Positions 12,101 to 24,200 of a DNA stretch of 64,000 bases are shown piece after piece. This stretch comes from Tubiluchus corallicola. Taxonomy: Eukaryota; Priapulida; Priapulimorpha; Priapulimorphida; Tubiluchidae. The notes under the pieces were generated by a model. The model was not told the DNA's origin. It searched no databases and saw only the letters and a program-made list of their open reading frames with translations. Position numbers and translations under genes: made by a program. Each line of letters begins with the position of its first letter. The first letter of the stretch is position 1. The stretch spans positions 1-64,000 of the forward strand of contig JAQGDQ010000142.1 of the NCBI GenBank assembly GCA_030141605.1. The letters run 5' to 3'.

Positions 12101-15100
12101 GGATGTGCTTGCAAAGTTGCTGTGTTAATGTGTTAGTATAATTTAACTTTGCCCTTGACTACTTAGCAATTTCGATGCTTGGTAATGTTTAAAAATTATA
12201 TTATCCTATTTCATTATGCCAACAACTATTAGAAAATTAATTAAGACACAAGTCACATTAATTAATCATTATCCACCTTAGCTTGTATTCAGGTATTTTT
12301 GTTTCTACTATTGTAATTTATTCATGAATTTTTGCTAGGTGCACCGACATTGAAATTTCCAGGTTTGTCATGCATGACTTTACCAAAGTAAAGAAAGGAT
12401 TACTAGAAGGTGTTAAGCATAGTGTTTACTTTCCTGGTTTTCCTACAATGAAACATCTCAAGTATACTGTAAGTGTGACAAACATACATTTTACAGTTAG
12501 TCCTGATTTCTTTAGCATGTCTTATCGGCTAAAACGTTAACTAGTTATAGGCTAAAATAACTGGCTTTTGTAAGCATAGTAGTAGTGGTTGTGGTAACAG
12601 CAGTGGTACTGGAACTGGCAGTGATAGTGTTGTACTAAAAGTAGTTGTTATAGCAGTCAGCAAGAACATTGTCTACTTTCATAGTCTTAATTTTAGTTTT
12701 AGTAATTTATTGAAGTATCCAAAATGATTGCAATTATGGGTGCCCAAAGACTGGTACATTATGAATTGTCAGTCATATATGTAGTTCCCAGTTGGTTATT
12801 TTTTTTGAAACTGTGCAATTATAAAAAAAATAATTAGCATTAATTGTACAATCTTGACTTTTTTATACAGTCATGATTATTTGATGAGCTTCAGTTAGAT
12901 AGTGATCAATTTGACAAGCTAATAAAAGCTTGACAATGTCAGTTCAAATACAATGGTATAGTAATTGACTACTTTATTTTAGAATACCTATTGTACTCAT
13001 TAATTATTTCAGGCTGAGCTTAGAAAGGAAGGAGTCAAAGTGTTCCAGATGAATAGCAACAGTGACAACATGATGTTACATCTTCAGATGGAACCCACAC
13101 CTGTAAGCTAATACTGTTAATCTACTTGCATGTTTTCAAGTTAAACTAACTGCAACACTTATTGTTGACACAAAAATTAGTAAAAAGGCCTCAAAATATA
13201 ATTTTTCATGATTTCGTTGCAACTGTAGGATTTGGAAAAGCTGTCTCATGAAATCCTGGGAAAGTCGATATACATCAACTGGCCACATTTGGTTGAAGCT
13301 CGTGTCTTTTCCGTTTCCAGCAAAACTACACGGTAATGTCGTTATTTGTTATTTAATTAATGTAAACACATATTACATATTATAAAACCGGAAATTATGT
13401 AGTTATGTTCTATTGGTGTATGTCCCATTATCACATTATTATTAAGCTATTTTGGAAAGTATTATAGACAGTGAGCTTGAAGGTTATAAAAAATGTACAT
13501 TTTCTGCAGCTTGGCACTCTGTAAGCTGAGGTACATCACGCCGTAGCAAGGCCTACTTAATGCAGATAGTTGTGACAGGACTGGGATCTAGATAATTAAG
13601 GATAAATGTAGCCATTACATGTACTTTCTGTCGCATGTCTATGTGTAATGTTTGTTGTTTCACATATAAAGCAGAAATGTGATAAATTTACTTTATAACA
13701 CTTTTAGATGTGATAATGATATCTCTTTTTGTCTTCATGAATACGCTTTAGGTATTACATAGAAGAAAACAAGAACAGGGGAAAGAATGAGACACAAGAT
13801 GCAGTTCATGTAAGGTCGTCACCACTTGATGAAACTGGTAAACAAGTGTGGACGTTAGAAGCTTCTAGTATCGCAACCAGGTAATTTGTGTCATTCGTGT
13901 TATATTATATAGATGCGTTTTATTTCGTGTTATTTTAACACACGTTTTTTAATCATGTATGCTTGTTTTAAGTATTGATTTGTTACTTGTTTTAGTTTGC
14001 TAGTTTGCATTGGGTGATTAAGTTTTCGTTTTTGTTGATAAATTATGAGGTTTTAATAAACAGTGTAAAATTTTGTAAATTGTTTTGTAAACACATCTTA
14101 TCGTCTTGCTTATTGGTTCTGAACTCTGCAAGTCCATATTTAATGCTTTATAAATTTTCATTCACAACATATTTCACAACTATTATGTAAGTTATCTATC
14201 ATGGCAAATGGAATTTTCAACAAACAAATGTAAACAAAAACAAGTATGTGCTTTTTTGTAATTTAAACAAGGTCTGTTAGATCTTATTTGGACATGATAT
14301 TTTTGCTTTGTAGGTATAAAGGCAGATATGGTATCATCATTGGAGAAACAGAGATACTTTTAAGCTGCTGTCCTATCATGGGCCGCAAGTAGGTACATTT
14401 AAGTGATATATAATCTATATATAATAAGTTTTCATTTAATGATGCTTGTGACTTTCTGCAAAACAAATTAAGTGAAAAATCGTTAAATGTAATAATATCC
14501 TCTATGGGGAAATACTGTAGAAGTGTCAGTTGCATTCTGGGAACAAAAAGCAATAGTGTTTGGCTATATGAAAGCATTCACTTGTATTGCAGAGCAAAAA
14601 TTGGTAAAGCTTGGCACACAAATTAAACACCTTATGGCATTTATTTAATACTTGCAGTTATTATACATTATTTTAAACTAAAAGCTAGGGAATATAATGC
14701 ATTGTGAAAATTTAAATTTGAAACATAATAGCATTTACTTTGTTGCATACATGTATATTCCTTTATATGTGTATTTTTTAACTATGTCTGTTTTAAATAA
14801 TAAATTATGTATTTATAGATACTTGTGTGGTGTGGATGGGAAAATCACTTTGAAGAAGCAGTTTGAAGAGAGACCCGTTACCTATGCATATCAAGCTACA
14901 GTTAAAGTAATAATGTTTTTGTTGGTGCTTTTTGCTAGTGTTATGTGTTCGGCTCAAAAATCAGAAAGATTGAATCAGAATCAGTCAATAGCAAGGGTTA
15001 TTGTTGAGTGCCAGACCAAAAACTGATAATCACCGAAAGTTTCTGTGATTTTGTTTTTTTTTTGTACCAAGTTTATATTTTAAACACTGTAAACTTTTGT

Positions 15101-18100
15101 ATTACAGGATATAGCTGCCCAAGACCCATCCTTCAAACAGTTCAAAACACTTAATGAATTATTCACGGTTGGAGCTAAATGTTTCATGCTCGGTCATCCT
15201 CATTATGCAAGCATGGGTGAAGTATGTTATCCTTCAAAAAACATATTAGTTCTTACGATGCTTATACATGGATGGATATAGAATTTGTTGTGTTGTCTTA
15301 TGTCATATCATGTTAATTTTCGTTATATTAATGTTGCATTACGTTCTGCTGCACTTTGCTATGCTACGTTATGTAACGTTATGCCATATTATGTCATGTG
15401 CTATGTTGTGTTGTGTTGTGTTTAATTAACTCTCTTCAGGATATGTTTAGTTATGTTGTGTCATGCCATGTTATGTTATGTATGTTAATGTTACGTTACG
15501 TCTGTTACACTATACTATGCTACATTACGTTACATTATGTTATATTATGTCATATGCTATGCTGTATTGTGTTTAATTAGCTCGCATCAGGATAAGGTGA
15601 GTTTTTTCTAAATCAAAGTAATAAAACGTTCTTTATCTGTCAAGGTTATGGAAATTGATCCAAGACATGACGGAAGAATTCGCATAAGAGTGCCAGTTAT
15701 ACCGGAACCTGATATACAGTCTGTGATAGAACGAAAACACGTAAGCATTTTCTTACTTTGCTATTTATGTGTAAATGTGTAGAAGAGAAGATAAAGAAGT
15801 TATTGCCTATACACTTTGCTTGAAGGATTTTTTCTCACAATTTCACTTTTGATTATTATTTTTTCTTTTCTAAATAGGAACTAGAAACACTCTGGATGCC
15901 CGGTTACATGATGGCGCAGCGTCTTGGAATTACTGGATATCTGCTTTCCCGTGTGACAGGGACATTTTATCTAGTCATTGGTTCCAGCGAGGCATTGGAG
16001 CCACAAAAGACAAATGTTGGACTGAACTTGAAGTTTAATAAAAAGAATGAAGAGGTGGGCTTACACATATTATTTTTGGAAATGATGCTTTTACTTGATG
16101 CATTGCTGATAAATGGGCAAATCTCAACAGCCAAGATTGCAAAACTGTACGTGTTAACTGTGTAATCCAGGCTGAGCTAAACTGTAAAACTGTGCGTGTT
16201 AACTGTGTAAGCCAGACTGAGTTAAACTGTAAAACTGTACGTGTTAACTGTGTAATCCAGGCTGAGTTAAACTGCAAAACTGTGTGTGTTAACTGTATAA
16301 GCCAGGCTGAGTTATACTGTAAAACTGTACGTGTTAACTGTGTAAGCCAGACCGAGTTAAACTGTAAGAACTAACTGTGTAAGCCAGGCTGAGTTAAACT
16401 GTAAAACTGTACGTGTTAACTGTGTAAGCCAGGCTGAGTTAAACTGTAAAACTGTACATGTTAACTGTTTAAGCCAGGCTGAGTTAAACTGTAAAACTGT
16501 AAGTGCTAATTGTGTAATCCAGGCTGTGTTAAACTGTACGTGTTAACATTATAAGCCAGGCTGAATTAAACTGCAAAACTGTATGTGTTAACTGTATAAT
16601 CCAGGCAGAGTTAAAGTGCAAAACTGTACGTGTTAACTGTGTAAACCAGGCTGTGCTAAACTGTAAAACTGTACGTATTAACTGTGTGAGCCAAGCTGAG
16701 TTAAACTGTAAAACTGTACGTGTTAACTGTGTGAGCCAAACTGAATTAAACTGCAAAACTGTACGTGTTAACTGTGTGACCCAGGCTGTGTAAAACTGTA
16801 AAGCTGTACATGTTAACTGTATAAGCCAGGCTGAGTTAGACTGCCCGTTTTACTAGGGTGTGATGAAATCCTTAGTTAGTGTCATAAGTGCTCGTTCTCA
16901 AATAAGAACAAGATCAAAACTTCTTCTAGAAAAGGACAATGACAAAAGCTGCCAAATTAGGAGATTGCATTTTGACCATTCTGTTTAAGGGTCATGAGGA
17001 CAACTGCATCTACAACATTTTTTCGTAAAAAGAGTGGAACTAGCCAAATATGTATCAGTAGTTTTTGAGGTAAGGTTTAACACATTTGCTCTGTATTAAG
17101 GTACCTGGCTACACAAAGAAGAAGAACAGTGAGTGGTTGTATTCGCAGAAAGCTGAGGAGGAACTGTCACAGTACATTCAGCGCTTTCCAGAACTTTTTC
17201 AATATTTAGCCAAGACACGTTGCCAGAATGATATTTATCATGAGTCTGATATTTATCCGGGTGCAAATGGGTAAGTATAATGTTTGTGTGCCAGTCGACA
17301 GTTATATTTTATCATGAATTTTGGCCTTTTGTGCTATATGAGATTTGCTCAATAGTAAAGCGACTGACCTTTCATCACAAGGTCAATATAGTTCGAATTG
17401 TTTACCTTTTTTCAGAGATTTTTTACTGATATACTTTTTAAGGGTGATTAATTTTAAGTCTTCATTTATACAATTTTATTAAAATTAAACTTTTTAAGCA
17501 CGGTATTTTTGCTTCTACTTCACAATAATTTGATAATTTTGATTGTTCTGTTTTGTTTAGTGATATTTTTTATAAACTTGCATATTTTCTAAACCTTTTA
17601 TTTGACTTCTTACAAAATTTTAGTTATAATGCTAGAAAAACAATGGATATCGTTGACTGCCACGTGTTTTTTATTCGGTATGTTCCGATGTAAGGCTTGT
17701 CACCCTAGCAAATCAGCTGTATAGCGTGCTAGAAAATAATGTAAATTGTGTTTGTGTTTCTCATCATTTGAAATTAAAGATATTACTATCGAAGATAATA
17801 CTTGCTGTTGTTTGAAATGATTGTGAAAAGTTTTATCAGTACTTGTATCTCTCATGGGTTAAAGTTTTAGATAATTGATTGTTGTTTGAAATAATTATTA
17901 GTAGTTTTAGCAGAATTTACTCTCTCAGTCTTTCAAGCAGGTAGAACCATCATTTGTAGTGGTTTATTAATGTTTGAGTGAACTGAGCTAAACTGTTGTT
18001 AGTTTTTGAAAGTAGTTTTGTTGACTAATCTTTGTTAATTATTATCATGTCATATCATATCCTATCAATTCGGTCCTAGTTGTTATGCATCTCTGCCTGT

Positions 18101-21100
18101 TGACCGATCATAACTGCCAGCACTTTTAAAAATTTCTAGGTGGTACAGCCTCGGAGCTGTATCGGTAGTTCAGCCATATATTGTCTCTGCTTTTAAAAGC
18201 TGTTATGGAGTTTGCAGAGACTACATTCTCGGAGAAGTTGTTCCAGCGATCTACAACCCTCAAGCTGAAGAAGTTGTGTCATATAGCAGTGCGACTATAC
18301 CTTTTCTTTAACTTCTGTGAATGTCCCCTAGTTGTTATCTGATAATCTCTTTGAAGGATCTCAACACGCGTACTGTACATTCCATGTAAACTTGTATAGT
18401 TCTATCATATCACCTCTGACCTGTCTGTACCACATACTAAACAACTCTAAAGCCTCTAGACGCTCCTCATAAGGCAATTCCTTGAATCCATTAACTGAAA
18501 TTCTTTTTATTGTCTAGCTGGCTGTATAACTGCTGTGATGGTATGTAAGCTTGCATCGAAATATATCTGATAAATGGTGTGTTGTTGTTAACAAAAGCCG
18601 CTGTTTTACAGCATTAAAATTTTTCAAATTTAAAATGACCTTTTTAAGCATTTTGTCGTTTTCTGTCTGGTTTTAAAGTTCACTTAAAGTTTTTCATTTT
18701 ACAGGAAAAAATGTGCAGAAATAGCTACTTTCCTGAAGACACTGGAGTGTTATAATACGTCTCGTGTACCTTGCGGTACGGAAATTCTAGAAAATGCTAT
18801 AATACAGGCTTTGGAGGAGGAAAATGCTAATACTAAGGTAAAGCAGACAGCATTACATACTGTTTTATTTACTTTTGATTTTAAAGAATATAGTCCTCAA
18901 GTAATGAAGTTCTAGCTATTTTGTTTCAGTAACTGATTTGACACGAGGTATTACTAAGGTGTAGTTTTATTTGCATAACATATCTTGAATTTGTGTTTTT
19001 TTTGTTAGACATCTGGTCAAGCATCAAAGTCGGTCAAGATGCAGGTCAGGCCACATTTACTGTACAGGGTATGTATAATGCAGCTTGTGGAGAGCAATTT
19101 TATACTTTCAGAGAATACACATCTATTTTTTACAAGCCTAATCTGTGCATTAGTACTTTTGTATTATTACATTTATCACCTCTTTGTAATATTAACATTT
19201 TATTTTCTAATTCTGATGATTATCCTATTGTAATGGGCATTTTGAACTTGAAAGTCATTTGAGTGTTTTATAAATTTTTTATTTAGTGTTTCAAATGCTT
19301 ATCCTTATGTATAGTAAGAAGTATCCATTCTCATGACTGATGCACAGTAGTATACAAAGAAGATTATCTCAATACCACTTCTTGCCATTTTTGCCCCAAC
19401 TAGTTTCGTATATTTATTATAATCCGCAGGGTAGCTATAAAAAAATAATAATTCAACATACAACTTTTAAGCATCCATTTACACATTAAGATCATGAAAG
19501 TCACCATTAGTAAGTGAAGTATGGTTGTACTTACTTTACTGGCTATATAATCAAGTTTATTTATATATGATCTTTGAGATATATACATTAAAAATGTGTA
19601 CTCATAGCTTTCATTTTATTTGGCAACAGGCTCAGTAGGTCATTGTGCTGGCCACTAGTCTGTTACAGTGAGCATGTCATTAAGGCAGTGCTGCTATCTA
19701 TCACTGAAAAAACTTTCTCATTTGTTTAATTTTATGAGTTTTAATTTTAGCCTCTCAGTATTTATAAAATTCTCCTCCATTACTGTTCTGTAGATTTCAG
19801 CATTTTCTTCTCGTAATTTGGAAAAAAGGTATTACATTAATTTGCTAAATCCACATTCATCACTGTGTTTAGACACCCTAAGTTTTCTTATTGTAGTTTC
19901 ACTATATGTTGTCTATGTACCATCACCCTTGTGTTCAGTTTGGATAATAGTTTCACCTACGTCGTTGTTCTCCGGAATTCTATCCAGAACAAGTTATTAT
20001 GTATATAACCTTAAAGCTAGTATAGTCTAGATTCCTTTTAATTACACAAATTACTTTTGTTGACTGTACAAAAAAGATTTACATTCGATGATGTAGTTTC
20101 ATATTTATATATATAAAACCTCCCTGGGCCATGCTGGTTCTTATGGTACACTACATTTTGGTAGTATGCTTAGCATTTGGGCATGCATAAATGACAAACA
20201 GACAAAACATACAGTGCTTTTCTTCTTTATATATGTTTATACCTAGGTCGTTGAAATGATACAAAAAATAAGTGAAAATTGATGTGTAATAAAAGTAAAG
20301 AGCATATCAATTTTATTTTAGAATTTAGTTTTATTGCTGCTCCTTAAAATGTTAAAAAGACGGTATTTTTCCAGAGCTGGTTTTTACATTTAGTAATGGA
20401 CAGTGTTGTCCCATTTGCATCTTCAAAATTGAGAATTGTTTATATCCGCCAATTTCATTTACATTTATGTATGCTACAGCTAAGTTAACACCTAGGCTGG
20501 TATGTAATTTTACACATTCGTAATGATAAGCATTTGCAGCATTTTAACATTTAAAATAAAATGTTGCATTCTGGGCAGTTTCTTTGAAGTTTTGAATGCT
20601 GCTGCATTAAGATGGCAATTCAATTTAATTGTTATAGCCAATAGATAATCCGGGTTGCGTGATGGCAGATGCAGCTTCATCTTTTCAACTTTTTGACCGC
20701 GTCATTAATGTACGGGAGGGATATTCTGTCCCGCTTGGCCTACGAGGGACAATCATAGGGATCATTCAGGGAGAAAGAGACATTGATGTGATGTACGATG
20801 TACTATTTGATGAGCCTTTTACTGGTGCTGTTAGGATAAGGTATTTTTTGTTTTATGAAAATTCTAATGTCATCTATTTGCTGCTGTGGTTTTTTACCAT
20901 TTGTAATGTAAAATAATAGGAACTGCAATAACACGAGACTGTTAGTTATTAATATAAAAGAATCTTTACATTTCACTAATGTTAATTAGATTACACATAA
21001 ATTGTTTAGAGCGTTAAGATTCACATAACGCTTTCATATTATGTTTCCAAATAATTGCTGACCCTAAATCTATTTGTTTCACTTTTTAATTCTTCTGGTA

Positions 21101-21137
21101 TTTAAACTCTGTTATATATATATATATATATATTTGT

Positions 21138-21223
<86 letters not shown>

Positions 21224-24200
21224 ATATATAAAATAATTATATAACCAAAATGTTTGCATATATCTAATTGTTTAGGGGCTCATCGAACCAAGCTTACAGA
21301 GTTCCTGCATTTTCACTGTTAAATTTCACGCATGGGGAGAGAAGTTTGCGGAAAGGGAAAGGCGTTACTGAGAAGTACAGTAAACATTCTGCGAAAACTG
21401 GAGATGCGTCATATAGCAAGGTCACGAAAGGTAACACATATTTTTTTATTACTAGTTTATATTTATATGGTAAATCTATGTGATGTGTCTAAATTGCAAG
21501 TGCGTTTTGTAAGAGTAATATGAACATGTTATGTATATCTTCAGTAACAGTTCCAAATCTATATCCAAGGTACCTGAATCTAAGGAAAATCGTGACTAGA
21601 TTTTTGCGCAAGTCAGGGACTGGATTAGTACAGCACTAGAATAAATTATGCAGCTGTTGAATTACACCAGTAAATTATGTTCACTGTTGGACCTCCCTTC
21701 TTCATGTGTGTTTTTTGGCACTTGATAAACCCCAACAATGTATGTGTCATAGGCTTTCTATGATTTAGAAGAATTCAAATGATGTTTTTGCTGCACTGAA
21801 GTTGTGCCTATACCTCTTTGAATATAAATATAGAGTTACTACCTAACTATGCATTAATTTTTTCAACTTTGACTTAATCATATGGCACTGTGAATGCATT
21901 AGTTTATTAGCGACACCTATTTATTGTTTATCTTATTTATTTGTGCATCTCGTCCTGATGTATGTTAGTATTCTGTCAAAATCATTTTTGCTTTTACTGA
22001 TTTTCTTCACTTACATTTTACTGGTAAATGTTACTTTATTTGAATATCCAGTTCAGTGTGTAAAACACTGTATGGTAAAAAAGCTTAGCAGAGCTTAGTT
22101 TATGTTTGTCTACTTTTAGTTTTCTGTGTATTCTTCATTAGTTTAGATTAAAACATCGCCGCTAGAAAAGATTTATATTTGCAGTATTTTGATAGCGAAA
22201 TTGATTTTTGAACAGCATCAACTGATTTTTTCTCGTTGTTATTTTAAGGTCAGGAAGATAATCCACAGCGATTCAACCACAGTCCCAATTCTCCCTTCAT
22301 TACACAACAAAATAATTCCCGAGGATACTATCCTGATAAAGCTGGACAGTTTATTACTTTGAAAGGACCTCAACCATCGAATCCATCTCGATCAAGCCTA
22401 CCGCCGCAGCAGCAGAAGTACGACCTGCAGCGATTACCTACACAGCATCAGAACAACTACACACCTCAGTCTGTTGCTCCTTTTCAACAGCAAAGTCATG
22501 GTCACAGATACAAAGTGCCACCCCGAATGAAACCAAAAGATGAATTCTCCAACATATGGGCTGATCTACAACAGTCTTCAACAGCAAGTTATGGGAACAA
22601 ACTTAATGTAAACGGCTCTAAGTCAAAAGCATTAGAAAGTAGAGAAACTAGGCCACATACAATACAACCAGGTGGTTATCCAGGTAAACAGCCCAAGGCA
22701 TCTTTACAACAAGCAGCTCAAGCACTAGAAGAGTCAAGAATAAAATTTGGCAAAACTATTCAACAAAGCCAGAATTCATCTATAGAAAATAGTACAAAAG
22801 CTCTCAAACAGTTACTTAACATTAACGATGGAACAAAATCAGTAGAGGGGAAACATGTGAGTCGTAGTGAAGGAACAGCCAGTGGTCAAAGTGATGAATC
22901 GTATGGTGTGCCCGTCTCTCTTGATGACCTTTTTAAAACTGCAAAAGAAGTTCGGGCAACGAAACAAGGTGGTCATTCAGAGCCTGTAAAGCAGGGAAGG
23001 TCACAGTGGGAAAGCTCTAGCTTTGCGTCACAAAATCCGACTATACATCCAGGATCTTATCCCCCATCTTTCAGCGCTGGACCTGCACGACAGTCACAGC
23101 TACATCAGATGCAGTCACGCCCAGGCATACGTGGACCTTTGTTGCCGAATCCACCAATTTCAGCTTTGCCAGCTTCACGAAAAGCGGTGCATGATCTTGC
23201 CTTGTGGTGCAAAAATGCTGGTTTAAATAACCCCGTTTATGAATTCTTCCCAAAAGGAAATGTAAGTTTTGAATATGAATGTGTTTTTTGAAGAAATACA
23301 CTAGAGTGATGTGGTTTTATGATTGAACACCGTTAATAGACATTTTTTATAACAAAGCACAGAACTCAATGCTTAGAGCTAGGTGCAGTTTGCTTGAGTT
23401 CAACTTTGTGCTGTCTTCCATTTAATTTCTGACTTACAAATGCATTTTTCTACGCATCCTCCCAATGCTTTCCTTCAAGTATTTATTAACTTTATATATT
23501 ATGTGTTATCTCAGTTTACATTAATGATACCCGTGTGTCACAAAATTGTTTTATTTGGCACTGTATTTTGACAAGCTTTTACAGCAAAAACGAAATTGTA
23601 ATTTTGTTTGATGTAGAGATGCATTTTGCAGGATATGAGTGCTAAGGTAAGTCTTAGCAATGGTCTGAAGTTACAAGGTTCATTGATGCGCACACGAGAT
23701 GAAGCTGCAGAAAGTGCTGCTGGTGTTGCACTCATGCATCTGGCTTCTGTAAACCCTGGTTTTTTCAACCAATTCTTTCGGCCACCACAGAGTCATAGAG
23801 GTACGTAGTTTTTTAATAATGTGAAAAACGTAATATGTTCATGTCCGATAAGAATGCCTGAACATTAGAGATGGTGTTATGTATTGTATATGCGTAACTG
23901 TATCACAGTTCAGCTTGTACCATTATCTTGGCTTGAATTAGTGCACATTAGGTTTGGGGTATCTCGCTGTTAGTTAGTACCACTTAAATTGTCTGTCATT
24001 GTTAATGTTTAACGTCCATGATAGACCATCATTTATACTAAATTTCATCTGGCACCTCATATCATCGATTCCGGCTGCCCTAATTTGGTCTTACATTTAG
24101 GATGTCTGGCAGCCCTCCGATACCACTTAAAAAATGTCTGTCATCAATTATGAGCTCTAGGGATCATAAGTTTTATATAAAATTAAAACCGGTTGATAGG

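Noticed and set aside
12580-12660. GT/AGT-rich trinucleotide tract as a microsatellite
   Set aside because: Too irregular to call a tandem repeat.
14697-15026. Independent 109-codon gene
   Set aside because: It is the XRN1 exon 14819-14906 with read-through into both neighbouring introns.
16035-16756. Long repeat-protein frames on both strands ([16 protein letters not shown]-type units)
   Set aside because: They are by-products of the 45-bp minisatellite; the flanking XRN1 exons join exactly across it.
23538-23768. Minus-strand frame over an XRN1 exon
   Set aside because: Antisense shadow of the exon 23632-23800 that encodes the dsRBD-like module.
23976-24150. Pair of TACCACTTAAA...TGTCTGTCAT direct repeats as an element
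   Set aside because: Only about 25 bp are shared, with no inverted ends or duplications; origin undecidable.
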